A DNA stretch of 64,000 nt from Bordetella parapertussis. Its GTDB lineage: Bacteria > Pseudomonadota > Gammaproteobacteria > Burkholderiales > Thiobacillaceae. Shown piece after piece: positions 17,383 through 26,660 of the stretch. A program made the position numbers and the translations under genes. Every line of letters begins with the position of its first letter. Position 1 is the stretch's first letter. The DNA is taken from NCBI GenBank assembly GCA_945890495.1, contig CAMDCO010000001.1, positions 1-64,000 of the forward strand, written 5' to 3'. The notes beneath the pieces are model-generated. The model was not told the origin of the DNA and made no database searches. It saw nothing but the letters and a program-made list of their open reading frames with translations.

Positions 17383-17760
17383 TCAGAGGACCGGGGGCCG
17401 GTCAGGGAATTCCGGGATATAAGAACGAAAGGCCACCCGTGAAGACGGCGGCACATCAACCGCCTCAACGGTTAACGGAAACACAAAGTCCGTGGCCAGA
17501 AAGACGGCACACAGACCGTGACAGGTGATGCTCTGGCCATATCCATCATGACCCCCGGTATCGTTCCCGGTATGCGACAAAGGCGCCGCTTCAGCCGGCT
17601 CCGGCATCACCTGCATGTGGCAATGTGCCACCTCACCCCCCACCGACGACGCTACCATAACCTGAAACGGCATACCCGCCGACAGCACACCCTTGACGGG
17701 AAGCCACAGCAGCATCAGGAACAAAAGGCAACGATAACGGCGACACATGGGGCGAACCAT
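17383..17760 (-). CDS. Small exported protein at the head of the cus operon
   Basis: About 125 aa with an N-terminal basic/hydrophobic segment (MCRRYRCLLFLMLLWLPVKG). It has paired Cys/His motifs (AHCHMQVMPE, ITCHGLCAVF) and ends ..PDRPPVL, as seen in DUF2946-type or related small proteins found beside copper genes. The ATG at 17760 is chosen because AGGA lies 7 bases upstream; an upstream TTG in frame is less likely. It starts 30 bp after kdsB on the same strand and could be the first gene of the metal operon. Confidence 0.5.
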   Translation of the reverse strand: MVRPMCRRYRCLLFLMLLWLPVKGVLSAGMPFQVMVASSVGGEVAHCHMQVMPEPAEAAPLSHTGNDTGGHDGYGQSITCHGLCAVFLATDFVFPLTVEAVDVPPSSRVAFRSYIPEFPDRPPVL

Positions 17761-17790
17761 AATCCAATCCTGGCTGAATGCCAAGGAGCA

Positions 17791-18582
17791 TCAGACGAAC
17801 AAAGCACGCACACGCTCAAGGTCTTCTGGCGTATCCACCCCCGGGGGGCTGGCGCCGTCGCTGCGAATCACCGTAATACGATAGCCATGCCACAGGGCAC
17901 GCAACTGCTCCAGCGACTCCAAGCGTTCCAGCGCCGGTTGCGACAATCCAGGGTAGGCCTTCAAAAACCCGACCCGGTAGGCGTACAGGCCCACATGACG
18001 ATAGATCGGCAGATCAGTGGGAATCACAACGCTCCCCTCCCCCCCGGCGGGGGAGGGGCCGGGGGAGAGGGGCATCCAGGCATCCCGCGCCCACGGGATC
18101 GGCGCACGCGAAAACAGCAGCGCATCGTCGCGCGCATCCAACACGACCTTGACCACATTGGGGTTAAACACCTCGGCCGGATCGGTCAACGGATGACACA
18201 CCGTAGCCATCACCGCCTCCGGGCGCTCGGCCAGTCGCTCCGCCGTAGCCCGAATCAAGGCCGGATCGATCAGTGGCTCGTCGCCCTGCACATTGACGAC
18301 GATGGCGTCCTCCGCCCAGCCCTCGTGCGCGGCCACCTCGGCCAGCCGGTCGGTGCCCGAGGCGCAGTCGGGCGAGGTCATCACCGCCCTGAACCCGGCG
18401 GCCTGCACCGCAGCAAACACGCCAGCATGATCGGTCGCCACCACCACAATCGCCGCACCGCTCTGCGCAGCCCGCTCGGCCACACGCACCACCATAGGTT
18501 TTCCCGCGATGTCAGCCAGCGGCTTGCCCGGCAAGCGCGTCGAGGCAAAACGGGCCGGGATCACAACAAAGAATTGATTCAT
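17791..18582 (-). CDS. kdsB: 3-deoxy-manno-octulosonate cytidylyltransferase (CMP-KDO synthetase)
   Basis: A 263-aa enzyme that activates KDO with CTP for lipopolysaccharide core synthesis in the cytoplasm. The nucleotide-binding start [17 protein letters not shown], the [13 protein letters not shown] motif and the C-terminal [15 protein letters not shown] are clear. Compared with the usual about 250 aa it carries an extra loop, [13 protein letters not shown], near residues 171-184, between PWARDAWM and [15 protein letters not shown]-rich palindrome encodes it. The ATG overlaps the cobS stop by 4 bases. Confidence 0.95.
   Translation of the reverse strand: MNQFFVVIPARFASTRLPGKPLADIAGKPMVVRVAERAAQSGAAIVVVATDHAGVFAAVQAAGFRAVMTSPDCASGTDRLAEVAAHEGWAEDAIVVNVQGDEPLIDPALIRATAERLAERPEAVMATVCHPLTDPAEVFNPNVVKVVLDARDDALLFSRAPIPWARDAWMPLSPGPSPAGGEGSVVIPTDLPIYRHVGLYAYRVGFLKAYPGLSQPALERLESLEQLRALWHGYRITVIRSDGASPPGVDTPEDLERVRALFV
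18031..18073. repeat. Family-2 palindrome inserted in frame in kdsB
   Basis: On the minus strand the order is CCCCTCTCCCCC, a short spacer, CCCCTCCCCC, and its complement GGGGGAGGGG. It encodes [13 protein letters not shown] in kdsB. A related sequence in polA (59836-59876) encodes PLSPSPSPVEGGE in the same phase. It sits in a surface-loop region of the enzyme and keeps the frame. Confidence 0.8.
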
Positions 18583-19361
18583 AGCAAGCTCCATGCCGCC
18601 AACAATAACAAAGACTCCACGCCTTCGATGCCCGCCCCCAGACAATCGCCACTCATGCCGCCCAGCCGCACGCGCAGAAACAGCCACCACGCCAACAAGA
18701 GCAACGGGGCCAACAGGAGTGCCGGCGCAAATGCCGCACTGACCACCAGCAAGGTCAGCAGCCAGATCCGGCTGACCCATCGACCCCCAGGCCAAGCAAA
18801 ACGAGCGCCCAATCCCGGCTTCAACGAAGGCAGCGTCTGCCCCCAAATCAACGCGCCCAGCCGCGCCCATGCGGCAATCAGCGCCGTGATGAGCAACAAG
18901 GTCAACCAACCAAGCTCCGATTCGGCCAGCAACCACAACAACACAAACTTGGCGAGCAGTTGCAGCACCAGCGCCATCACGCCAAAGCTACCCACATGCG
19001 GGTCGGCTAACACGGCGAGGAATCGTTCACGATCCCGATGCGCGGCGCCCAACGCATCGACCAGATCAGACAGGCCATCGAGATGCAACCCGCCCGTCAC
19101 CCACACCCAGGTCAACACCGCTAGCAAGGCGGCCAGGCGCGGATCGGGAACGAAGATCAAAGGCAGCGCCACCAGCGCGCCAACCACTAGGCCAACCAGC
19201 GGAAACCACCCCGCCGCTTGCGCAGACGCCCCCCCATCCCGCAACACCGGCGGGGCTGTAGGGGCAGGCCCCTGTGCCTGCCCTAAGGACGCACCCCCAT
19301 CCCGCAACACCGGCATCGGTAGCCGTGTCAGTAACTGAAAGGCGAGGATCAGTCCGCGCAT
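18579..19361 (-). CDS. cobS: Adenosylcobinamide-GDP ribazoletransferase (cobalamin 5'-phosphate synthase)
   Basis: A 260-aa polytopic membrane enzyme joining adenosylcobinamide-GDP to alpha-ribazole, the last assembly step of vitamin B12. Family motifs are [11 protein letters not shown] at the N-terminus, [33 protein letters not shown] (with catalytic Asp residues) and [16 protein letters not shown]. Between [12 protein letters not shown] and [12 protein letters not shown] the protein has 21 extra residues, which repeat VLRDGGAS and include GQAQGPAPT from a palindromic repeat. It lies between cobC and kdsB with short overlaps. Confidence 0.93.
   Translation of the reverse strand: MRGLILAFQLLTRLPMPVLRDGGASLGQAQGPAPTAPPVLRDGGASAQAAGWFPLVGLVVGALVALPLIFVPDPRLAALLAVLTWVWVTGGLHLDGLSDLVDALGAAHRDRERFLAVLADPHVGSFGVMALVLQLLAKFVLLWLLAESELGWLTLLLITALIAAWARLGALIWGQTLPSLKPGLGARFAWPGGRWVSRIWLLTLLVVSAAFAPALLLAPLLLLAWWLFLRVRLGGMSGDCLGAGIEGVESLLLLAAWSLL
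19225..19314 (-). repeat. Family-1 half repeat inside cobS flanked by 27-bp direct repeats
   Basis: The A half repeat at 19258-19283 is flanked by 27-bp direct repeats at 19225-19251 and 19288-19314 that differ at one base (GACGCCCCCCC vs GACGCACCCCC, then ATCCCGCAACACCGGC). The period is 63 bp (21 codons), so cobS stays in frame and the protein repeats VLRDGGAS. This is what an insertion with target duplication looks like. Confidence 0.88.
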
Positions 19362-19954
19362 CCGTTCAACGCCAACAGCACGGGTGCATGGCCCGCCAAC
19401 AACGACACCGTGAAATGACCGGCCTTGGGCAAATTCAGGCGATACAGATTATCGGGCGGCAGCCCGAGCAGGTGCACCAGCAAGGCCCGCATGATGCCGG
19501 CATGCGCCACCAGCAGGTGCTGACCAGGCGCGAGCCGAGCTGTCCACTCGGCCCAAACTTGCTCGACCCGGGCACGAAAGTCGGCATACGCCTCGCCGCC
19601 CTCGGGCGCATTGGCATAGGGGTTTTGGCGCGGATCACCGTGGGTCGGAAAGCGCGCCGCCACCTCGTCGGCACTCAAACATTCCCACGCGCCAAAATCG
19701 CGCTCGCGAAAGCCCTCTTCTACCCGTAATGGCAGGCCGCGCGCGGCGGCAAACTCGGCCGCAAATTCACGACAGCGCAACAGCGGTGAGCTGCTGATGC
19801 TATCGAATGGCGGCAGGTGTGCGGCCACACCGCGCATCTGTGCCCAACCTTTCGCCGACAACGGATCGTCGGTGCGGCCGCGAAACACCGCATTGCGCCC
19901 CGCGCATTCGCCATGGCGCAGCACGGTGATAACAATAGCGCCGTCAATCGTCAT
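19349..19954 (-). CDS. cobC: Alpha-ribazole phosphatase (histidine phosphatase family)
   Basis: A 201-aa phosphoglycerate-mutase-like phosphatase. The catalytic RHGEC motif is in the first strand, followed by [15 protein letters not shown], the acid/base segment [10 protein letters not shown] and the second catalytic His in [13 protein letters not shown]. With cobT, cobS and cobU on both sides, dephosphorylation of alpha-ribazole-5'-phosphate is the likely role. The ATG at 19954 overlaps the cobT end by 11 bases, and its end overlaps cobS by 13 bases. Confidence 0.87.
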   Translation of the reverse strand: MTIDGAIVITVLRHGECAGRNAVFRGRTDDPLSAKGWAQMRGVAAHLPPFDSISSSPLLRCREFAAEFAAARGLPLRVEEGFRERDFGAWECLSADEVAARFPTHGDPRQNPYANAPEGGEAYADFRARVEQVWAEWTARLAPGQHLLVAHAGIMRALLVHLLGLPPDNLYRLNLPKAGHFTVSLLAGHAPVLLALNGCAD

Positions 19955-20993
19955 GGTTGCTGACCCCCGCCTCGGCAAAGGTTGCCATGCCGTTGTGCAG
20001 TTCGCAGGCCATGCGCAGCAAGGGGACGGCCACCGCCGCACCGCTGCCTTCACCCAGGCGCATCCCCAAATTCAACAACGGCCGGGCCTCAAGCGCGGCA
20101 AGAATACGCGCATGGCCGGGTTCGGCCGAGGTGTGGGCGTAGATAAACCAGTTGGCCGTACCCGGACACAGCCGCTCGGCCACCAACGCCGCCGCCGTGC
20201 TGATAAAGCCATCGACCAGCACCGCAACGCCCATCTTGGCACAAGCGAGGTAAGCGCCCACGAGCGCGGCAATCTCGAAGCCACCCAACCGACGCAGCAC
20301 CTCGAACGGGTCGTTCAGCGCGGGCCCATGCAAGGCCAGCGCCCGGGCGATGACCGCCGCCTTGTGCGATACGCCCGCCGCATCCAACCCGGTGCCGGGC
20401 CCGGCCAGGTTTTGTGGCGACTCATTCAACAGGGCACACGCCAAGGCCGCCGCGCTGGTCGTATTGGCGATGCCCATCTCGCCGCCAATGAACAACTGTG
20501 CCCCGGCCAAACGCGCCCGTTCCGCACTCTGGCGACCGGCGTTGATCGCCCGCGTGCACTGCTCCAGCGACATCGCCGCTTCCACCGCAAGATTGGCCGT
20601 ACCCTGCCCCAAGTTCAGGTGCAACACCCCCGGAACAGCACCGATGTCCGCCACCGTGCCCAGGTTAATCACCTCCAGTTGCGCACCCACCGCCTTGGCC
20701 GCCACGCTGATCGCGGCCCCGCCCCGGGCAAAGTTTTTAACCATCTCGCCCGTCACCGCCTGCGGAAAGGCCGAAACCCCCTCCGCCGCTACACCGTGAT
20801 CGCCGGCAAACACCGCCACCCAGATCACATCCAGCGCTGGGCGCTCACGGCCTTGCATGGCGGCCAGATGGATCGCCAGCGTCTCCAGCTCCCCCAGCGC
20901 GCCGGGGGGCTTGGTCAGTTGGCCCTGACGGGCACGAGCGGCCATCTCAGCCTCCGCGTGCAAAGCCTTGGGCGATGCATACATCCAATCCAT
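19944..20993 (-). CDS. cobT: Nicotinate-nucleotide--dimethylbenzimidazole phosphoribosyltransferase
   Basis: A 349-aa enzyme that makes alpha-ribazole phosphate from dimethylbenzimidazole and nicotinate mononucleotide. Motifs are [47 protein letters not shown] and the C-terminal [14 protein letters not shown] with the catalytic Glu. The ATG at 20993 (SD AAGGG upstream) gives the normal family length. It is 2 bp from the cobU stop, inside the cobalamin operon. Confidence 0.95.
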   Translation of the reverse strand: MDWMYASPKALHAEAEMAARARQGQLTKPPGALGELETLAIHLAAMQGRERPALDVIWVAVFAGDHGVAAEGVSAFPQAVTGEMVKNFARGGAAISVAAKAVGAQLEVINLGTVADIGAVPGVLHLNLGQGTANLAVEAAMSLEQCTRAINAGRQSAERARLAGAQLFIGGEMGIANTTSAAALACALLNESPQNLAGPGTGLDAAGVSHKAAVIARALALHGPALNDPFEVLRRLGGFEIAALVGAYLACAKMGVAVLVDGFISTAAALVAERLCPGTANWFIYAHTSAEPGHARILAALEARPLLNLGMRLGEGSGAAVAVPLLRMACELHNGMATFAEAGVSNHDD

Positions 20994-20995
20994 AG

Positions 20996-21505
20996 TTATC
21001 CCTTTAACTGCACCGGCAAACCGGCCACCGTGAGCACCACCGCATCGCATTGCGTCGCCAGCGACTGATGCAACCAGCCCGTAGCATCTACAAAACGACG
21101 CGACAAAACATCCGCCGGCACGACCCCCATCCCGGTTTCGTTCGACACAATCAACACTTCGCCCGGCAAAGAGGGGATCACCTGCAACAACGCGGCGGTT
21201 TCAACCTCCAGCCGCGTCTCCGAATCGAGCAACAGATTGGTCAGCCACAAGGTCAGGCAATCGACGATCACACAACGATCCTCAGCGCATTCAGCCTGCA
21301 ACACAGCCGCCAGCGCCAACGGTTCCTCGATGCAGCGCCAACCGGACGGTCGATCTGCCTGATGACGGGCAATGCGTACCGCCATCTCGTCATCCCACGC
21401 CTCGGCCGTAGCGATGAATGTCACCGGCAGGCCGGTGGCCTGTGCCCGCCGCTGGGCCAGCCCACTCTTACCCGAGCGAGCGCCGCCCAAGATCAAGGTC
21501 TTCAC
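20996..21505 (-). CDS. cobU: Bifunctional adenosylcobinamide kinase / guanylyltransferase
   Basis: A 169-aa enzyme of the CobU/CobP family that phosphorylates adenosylcobinamide and adds GMP. The P-loop is GGARSGKS at residue 7; [13 protein letters not shown] contains the guanylylated His; [11 protein letters not shown] and [10 protein letters not shown] are diagnostic. The start is GTG, placed directly after the TGA of a 38-aa upstream ORF, which suggests translational coupling. First enzyme gene of cobU-cobT-cobC-cobS. Confidence 0.95.
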   Translation of the reverse strand: MKTLILGGARSGKSGLAQRRAQATGLPVTFIATAEAWDDEMAVRIARHQADRPSGWRCIEEPLALAAVLQAECAEDRCVIVDCLTLWLTNLLLDSETRLEVETAALLQVIPSLPGEVLIVSNETGMGVVPADVLSRRFVDATGWLHQSLATQCDAVVLTVAGLPVQLKG

Positions 21506-21622
21506 TCAGATTTTCTGCCGTGATGCCGCGCTGGGCACACCCACCAGCGCCGCCCGGGTCTGCCGTTTGGCCAGCCCACCGAGGCCAATGAAGCGTTGAT
21601 GGGTCATCGAACATGTGAACAT
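21506..21622 (-). CDS. 38-aa leader ORF coupled to cobU
   Basis: An ATG at 21622 with a near-perfect GGAGG 4-6 bases upstream opens a frame of 38 codons (MFTCSMTHQRFIGLGG..., basic, ending SRQKI). Its TGA is immediately followed by the cobU GTG, which has no good ribosome site of its own. The Shine-Dalgarno lies in a small inverted repeat (CCTC-TT-GAGG). This fits a translated leader that feeds ribosomes to cobU. No homologous family is recognised. Confidence 0.5.
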   Translation of the reverse strand: MFTCSMTHQRFIGLGGLAKRQTRAALVGVPSAASRQKI

Positions 21623-21757
21623 AGTGCCTCCTCAAGAGGCGCCAATATAGCCCAAAAATCCGCCACTGCGGCACGCCCCTTCACTCAAAACGGCGGCGCA
21701 CCCTGGTCGCATGACTCTACTTCGGACCTCACCGCAATAGGGAAGGATTACCCTAGG

Positions 21758-22288
21758 TCAATCGACGCGGTAACCGCCTCTTTTGAGGCGTTGGACGATC
21801 TGCTCAACGCTGGCCGTGCCTTCGCCGCCGGCGCAGAGAAAATCGTGAAACAGGATGCTGTGATAACTGCCGGCCACACGGGCGCGGATATAGTCCCAAC
21901 GGGCCGCGCGGTTTTTCGACCAGCTTCCATCCGCACGACCAAAGGCGTAGATCTTGCGCTCGCCAGTGGCGCAGCGCATCCCTTCAAAATTGATGGTGCG
22001 CACCCCGGTCGACGAGGTAACAACGATGCTGTAACGCGTGACGCCATCGCCTCCCACCGCCAGTGACTTGCGATCGATTGCATAGCGAAAACCGGGACGC
22101 CCTTCAATCTCGAACGCGAGCAAATCCGCATCGGCCGGGGCGCTCGGCATTTGCGCCTGCACCTCTTGCCAGGCAACGACCGCTTCGTCGAAATCAACCT
22201 CGAACCGGCTTTCCTGGCCGATGTTGATCGCATGGACGGGCAGACTCAGCAACGACAGAAGTGGCAGCTTCCAAAACCAATGTCTCAT
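21758..22288 (-). CDS. CNP1-like family exported protein
   Basis: A 176-aa protein with a signal peptide (cleavage near VHA-IN). The mature part has the CNP1 (cryptic neisserial protein) pattern: VTRYSIVVTSSTGVRTINFEGMRCATGE, KIYAFGRADGSW, YHSILFHDFLC. Two conserved Cys could form a disulfide. The cellular role is not known. The start overlaps the DEAD-box gene stop by 4 bases. Confidence 0.8.
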   Translation of the reverse strand: MRHWFWKLPLLSLLSLPVHAINIGQESRFEVDFDEAVVAWQEVQAQMPSAPADADLLAFEIEGRPGFRYAIDRKSLAVGGDGVTRYSIVVTSSTGVRTINFEGMRCATGERKIYAFGRADGSWSKNRAARWDYIRARVAGSYHSILFHDFLCAGGEGTASVEQIVQRLKRGGYRVD

Positions 22289-23718
22289 GACTCAGACCTC
22301 GTGGAAGGCATAAACAACGCGCAGACCGCCGCCTTCTGGCCCCGTTTGTAGCCCAGATTGGGCAGGGCATCGGGCTGGTCCTGGGCCGGGGACTTCGGCG
22401 AATCGACAACCGGATGGGGCGGGGGCGGGGCCACACTTGCCTCGCTTCGGGTCTCGCTTCGGGGTTCGCTCCGGGTCTCGCTTCGGGGTTCGCTTCGGGT
22501 CTCGCTTCGGGGTTCACGAACAGGCTGCCGCACCGACTCCGGCAAGGTCTCTATCTGGAGGCTGCGCTGGATGAAACGCTCTACACCCGCCAGCAGTTTT
22601 TCTTCTTCCTGACCGATCAGCGATACGGCCAGGCCTGAGGCACCCGCACGACCGGTACGACCAATGCGGTGCACATAGTCTTCGGCGTGATAGGGCAGTT
22701 CATAGTTGAACACGGCGGGCAGATCGACCACATCAAGGCCGCGTGCGGCAATGTCGGTCGCCACCAACAACTGAATATCGCCTTTCTTGAAGCCCTCCAA
22801 GGCGGTGATGCGTTCCACCTGCGCCTTGTCGCCGTGGATGATGGCCGCCGACACGCCGCGCTTTTGCAGTTGCCGGCCGATCTTATCCGCCGTCAGCTTG
22901 GTGCGGGTAAACACGATCGCTTGCGCCAGACCCCGCTGTTTCACGATGCGCAGCAGGGCGTCCAGTTTCTCGGCCTCGGGGACGCGATAGCCCACTTGTT
23001 CAACGGTCTCGGCCGCCGTATTGCGCCGCGCCACCTCGACTCTTTGCGGCTCATGCAGAAACTGGCCAGAGAGACGCAGGATGTCGTCGCTAAAGGTCGC
23101 CGAAAAAAGCAGGGTCTGGCGAACCTTGGGCAACAGATCCAAGATGCGTTTCAGGTCCGGCAGAAAACCCATGTCGAGCATGCGGTCGGCCTCGTCCAAG
23201 ACCAGAAACTGCACCTGCGACAGATTGACCACCTTGCTGCCGGCGTGATCCAGCAGACGCCCCGGGGTCGCCACAAGGATCTCCACCCCTTGGCGCAGGG
23301 CCTCGGTCTGTTCCTTCATCCCCGCGCCCCCATACACCACGGTGCTCTTCAAGGGCATGCGCTGGCCGTAATCCACCACGCTCTCGTGCACCTGAATGGC
23401 CAGTTCACGGGTCGGCGCCAACACGAGGGCGCGCACCGGATGGCGGGCCGGCGAGGTGCTGGTATTGGCAAAACCGCGCAAACGATGCAATAACGGCAAG
23501 GCAAAGGCCGCCGTCTTGCCGGTGCCGGTCTGCGCCTGCGCCAGGAGGTCACGACCAGCCAGCACCAGCGGAATGGCCTGACTTTGGATCGGGGTCGGGG
23601 TCGAATAGCCCATGGCATCAATCGCCGCCAAGAGCTCCGGGGCGAGGTGCAAGTCGGCAAAGGTGTTAGCCTGCTCAAGGGCGGGCGTGGAAGCGGGGGC
23701 CGCGGCGAGTTCAGTCAT
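22285..23718 (-). CDS. rhlE: DEAD-box ATP-dependent RNA helicase (RhlE-like)
   Basis: A 477-aa helicase with the full motif set: Q motif near FADLHLAPELL/PTPIQ, AQTGTGKT (Walker A), PTRELA, TPGRLLD, VLDEADRMLDMGF, SAT, and HRIGRTGR. It unwinds short RNA duplexes in ribosome assembly or RNA decay. The basic C-terminal tail carries a tandem 8-residue repeat (PRSETRSE, about three copies) encoded by a 24-bp DNA repeat. The last 4 bases overlap the CNP1-like gene. Confidence 0.93.
   Translation of the reverse strand: MTELAAAPASTPALEQANTFADLHLAPELLAAIDAMGYSTPTPIQSQAIPLVLAGRDLLAQAQTGTGKTAAFALPLLHRLRGFANTSTSPARHPVRALVLAPTRELAIQVHESVVDYGQRMPLKSTVVYGGAGMKEQTEALRQGVEILVATPGRLLDHAGSKVVNLSQVQFLVLDEADRMLDMGFLPDLKRILDLLPKVRQTLLFSATFSDDILRLSGQFLHEPQRVEVARRNTAAETVEQVGYRVPEAEKLDALLRIVKQRGLAQAIVFTRTKLTADKIGRQLQKRGVSAAIIHGDKAQVERITALEGFKKGDIQLLVATDIAARGLDVVDLPAVFNYELPYHAEDYVHRIGRTGRAGASGLAVSLIGQEEEKLLAGVERFIQRSLQIETLPESVRQPVREPRSETRSEPRSETRSEPRSETRSEASVAPPPPHPVVDSPKSPAQDQPDALPNLGYKRGQKAAVCALFMPSTRSES
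22441..22515 (-). repeat. 24-bp tandem repeat encoding PRSETRSE in the helicase tail
   Basis: About three near-identical 24-bp units (GGTTCGCTTCGGGTCTCGCT on the plus strand) encode an alternating Arg/Ser/Glu tail. The low complexity and the 8-codon period make it prone to slippage in frame. Confidence 0.8.
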
Positions 23719-23719
23719 G

Positions 23720-24505
23720 TCAGTTCAGTGTGCGCCAATCAAGGCCATTTTCCTGGTCGGCCACAAGAATCCAGTCCGGTTGACAGCCCAGTGCGCCCGC
23801 CAAGGCGTGCGTGGCCAATTCGGGGGTGTTGTTCTCCGCCGACAGATGCGCGGCCACCACATGACGCAGGCCGCCGTGCGCCACCTTGGACAACAGGGCG
23901 GCCGTCGCCGCATTTTCGAGATGACCCTGCGGGCCGAGGATGCGCCGTTTGAGCGATTCCGGGTAGCGGGTACTGGCACGCAAACGCTCGGGATCGTGGT
24001 TGCACTCCAGCACCAAGGCGTCGCAACCGGCCAGGGTGGCCTCGATATGGGCCGTTACATGGCCCGCATCGGTCAACAGCCCGAGGCGCCGCGCGCCGTC
24101 CGAGAGACAGTAATGCACCGGCTCACGGGCATCGTGCGGAATGGTATAGGGCAAGACCTCGAAGGCACCGATGGCCAGCGGCTGTTCACCATGCAAGAGC
24201 CGCGCATCCTGAGGGCAATTATCTTGTGCCTCAAGCACCGCCAAGGTGCCGTGCGTCATCCACACCGGGCACGCCGCACGCTGGGAAAAGGCCGCCGCCG
24301 AACGCGCATGATCACTGTGCTCATGGGTCAGCAAGATCGCGTCTAGATCATCCGGGGCCAGCCCTAGACGGGCCAGTCGCTGCACCGTGTCCTTGACGGT
24401 CAGGCCACAATCGATCAAGACACGCGTTCGCGTATGGCCTGCCACAGCCTCCACCACCCAGGCATTGCCCTTGCTGCCACTGCCCAGTGCGGCGAAACGA
24501 AACAC
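23720..24505 (-). CDS. MBL-fold metallohydrolase (YycJ/WalJ-like)
   Basis: A 261-aa metallo-beta-lactamase-fold hydrolase. It starts FAALGSGSKGNA, typical of the YycJ group, with the metal motif LLTHEHSDH, then TDAGHVT and a late ECNHD. Group members are nucleases or phosphodiesterases linked to DNA repair or cell-wall control; the substrate here is unknown. The start is GTG sharing one base with the bamC stop, and the stop is 1 bp from the helicase gene. Confidence 0.85.
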   Translation of the reverse strand: MFRFAALGSGSKGNAWVVEAVAGHTRTRVLIDCGLTVKDTVQRLARLGLAPDDLDAILLTHEHSDHARSAAAFSQRAACPVWMTHGTLAVLEAQDNCPQDARLLHGEQPLAIGAFEVLPYTIPHDAREPVHYCLSDGARRLGLLTDAGHVTAHIEATLAGCDALVLECNHDPERLRASTRYPESLKRRILGPQGHLENAATAALLSKVAHGGLRHVVAAHLSAENNTPELATHALAGALGCQPDWILVADQENGLDWRTLN

Positions 24506-25647
24506 TATTTCAACTGCTCCAGCAACAAGGTCAGGATGCGCAAGGCCGTCTCATTGCGTAGCATTTCACCTTGCTCGTTGAGGACCGTCACGCTTGTCGT
24601 ATCCCCTTGCGTGAGGACCCGGACACGATATTTCTGGGCCAGGGTCTTGTTGTCATCAGAGCGCCAGAAGGCCATCTTATCCAGGAAGCCCTTCTTGGCC
24701 ACACCCGCCTCAGGATCGGCGTAGCGGACAAAATAGACACCGCCGGCGCGATCACGGTCTTCAACCACAAAACCAACCCGATCCAGGGCCAGACCGACAC
24801 GACGCCAAGCACGATCAAACAGTTCCGGCAGGATCAGGTTAGCGCTACCATCGCCGGGGCGAACCAGGGTCGCCATCGGGGCGGCGGCCTTTTCGGCTAG
24901 ACGCGCCGTCGCAACCTTTTCCTCGGTCCCCAGACGAACCATCAAGCGGCGCAACATCTCGGCCTCTAGTTCCGGATCCGGTTCGCGCGGCTGCCACATG
25001 GTGCGACCCTTGCCCTCGTCGCCGCCGGACTGGGTGCCTTCGTAGACCTCGCGCATGCCGCGATGGCTGATGTAGATTTCCACCGTGCCGGGTTCGCTAC
25101 CCGCCTCAATCCGGCTGCGGAACTTGTCGCGATCCGCCGTCGAATAGACCATGTCCATGGCCCGGCCGAGAAACTTGCGTATACCACCCTCTGGCACCTT
25201 GGCGCGGTTCTCAGCCCATTCGGTCTCCATCACACCCGCCTCGGGCATCTCCACATTGATGATGAAACCCAGTTCCTGCCAGAAGTCCTTGACCGTCAGC
25301 CAGGCATCCTTGGCTGGCACCTGAGCTACCAGCCAGCGCTGCGTCCCGGCACGCTCAACGCGCACCTTGTCCACCTTGGGCAACAAGACCTTGCTGCTTT
25401 CGGAGGCCGGCGTACTGCCCCGGGCACGATCGTATTCAGAGGCCGTTGCAGAGCCCCGGCCCATGGCACCCGGCACGGTGTAGCGGGTATCCGCCGTCGG
25501 TTGGATCAGATCAGGAGGGACAACCAGCGAAACGAGCTTACCGCCGCCCTCGGTCTTGTAGTCGATCTTCTTCTCTTCCAGAAGGCTGCAACCCGCCAGC
25601 GTCACCGCCGTAGAAACCAGAACCAGCCGAGCTATAGGCGTACGCAT
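24505..25647 (-). CDS. bamC: Outer-membrane assembly lipoprotein BamC
   Basis: A 380-aa lipoprotein (lipobox LAGC, Cys at residue 19) of the NlpB/BamC family. It has an unstructured start with VVPPDLIQPTADTRY and two helix-grip domains (LVAQVPAKDAWLTVKDFWQELGF; WRRVGLALDRVGFVVEDRDRAGG). It is part of the Bam complex that inserts beta-barrel proteins. The ATG at 25647 has GGAG upstream. It follows dapA by 13 bp, the usual order in beta- and gammaproteobacteria. Confidence 0.9.
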   Translation of the reverse strand: MRTPIARLVLVSTAVTLAGCSLLEEKKIDYKTEGGGKLVSLVVPPDLIQPTADTRYTVPGAMGRGSATASEYDRARGSTPASESSKVLLPKVDKVRVERAGTQRWLVAQVPAKDAWLTVKDFWQELGFIINVEMPEAGVMETEWAENRAKVPEGGIRKFLGRAMDMVYSTADRDKFRSRIEAGSEPGTVEIYISHRGMREVYEGTQSGGDEGKGRTMWQPREPDPELEAEMLRRLMVRLGTEEKVATARLAEKAAAPMATLVRPGDGSANLILPELFDRAWRRVGLALDRVGFVVEDRDRAGGVYFVRYADPEAGVAKKGFLDKMAFWRSDDNKTLAQKYRVRVLTQGDTTSVTVLNEQGEMLRNETALRILTLLLEQLK

Positions 25648-25660
25648 CAATGTAATCTCC

Positions 25661-26536
25661 TCAAAGGGCGCCGGCTTCACGCAGGGCGGAACGAATCGTT
25701 TCGTGATAATTTTCAGCAAGAGGGGTGAGTGGCAGACGAATCCCCTCCTCGCAGAATCCCAATTGCTGCATGGCCCACTTCACCGGGATCGGATTGGCCT
25801 CGACAAACAGCTTGCTGTGCAGGGACAACAAGCGGAAATGGATCTCCCGCGCCGTGGCAACATCCCCGGACATGGCGGCGACACACATGGCGTGCATCAA
25901 CTTGGGCGCCACATTGGCCGTGACCGAGATCACGCCGTGCCCGCCCAGCAGCATCAGCAATACCCCGCTGGCATCATCGCCACTGTACACGCCAAAGGAG
26001 GCCGGGGCGCGCTTGATCAGATCGGAGCCTCGTTCCATGTTGCCGGTCGCATCCTTGATACCGACCACGCCGGGGATCTGCGCCAAGCGCAAGGCCGTGT
26101 CATTGTTGATGTCGGACACGGTGCGGCCCGGCACGTTGTACAGGATCAAGGGCAGTTCGACGGCCTCGGCAATGGCCTTGAAATGACGGTACAGACCTTC
26201 TTGGCCGGGCTTGTTGTAATACGGTGCCACCGATAAGCCGGCGACCGCACCCGCCTTTTTGGCGCAATGGGTCAACTCAATGGCCTCGGCAGTGGAATTA
26301 GCCCCCGTCCCGGCGATCACGGGAACGCGTCCGGCCGCCTGTTCCACCGCGGTGCGGATCAGCAGGCAATGTTCGTCCGTATTGACGGTGGGGGATTCGC
26401 CGGTGGTCCCGACAATCACCAGACCATCCGTGCCTTCGGCAATATGCCAGTCGATCAGGGCCCGGAAACGCGGCAGGTCCAGCCGGCCATCCGACAACAT
26501 AGGGGTAACAAGGGCAACGAGGCTACCGGTAATCAT
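25661..26536 (-). CDS. dapA: 4-hydroxy-tetrahydrodipicolinate synthase
   Basis: A 291-aa class I aldolase that condenses pyruvate and aspartate semialdehyde in lysine/diaminopimelate synthesis. [17 protein letters not shown] (catalytic Tyr) and [10 protein letters not shown] (Schiff-base Lys) are clear. The start [12 protein letters not shown] matches the family. It lies directly upstream of bamC; the 124-bp gap to the Crp/Fnr gene carries no clear motif. Confidence 0.96.
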   Translation of the reverse strand: MITGSLVALVTPMLSDGRLDLPRFRALIDWHIAEGTDGLVIVGTTGESPTVNTDEHCLLIRTAVEQAAGRVPVIAGTGANSTAEAIELTHCAKKAGAVAGLSVAPYYNKPGQEGLYRHFKAIAEAVELPLILYNVPGRTVSDINNDTALRLAQIPGVVGIKDATGNMERGSDLIKRAPASFGVYSGDDASGVLLMLLGGHGVISVTANVAPKLMHAMCVAAMSGDVATAREIHFRLLSLHSKLFVEANPIPVKWAMQQLGFCEEGIRLPLTPLAENYHETIRSALREAGAL

Positions 26537-26660
26537 GATCCACGCACTATCCAATAAAACCAGTACATTCTAGACGATCTCCGTGCGCTTCGGGGGGTGC
26601 CGGCGGGCAATCGAAGGGCCACTCACGACCATACTGGCAAAGCGGTCCGTCAACGGGGTA

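Noticed and set aside
21373-21757. Cobalamin riboswitch upstream of cobU (GCCACTG string near 21664)
   Set aside because: The string is on the plus strand while the cob operon is transcribed from the minus strand, and no other conserved riboswitch elements are seen around it.
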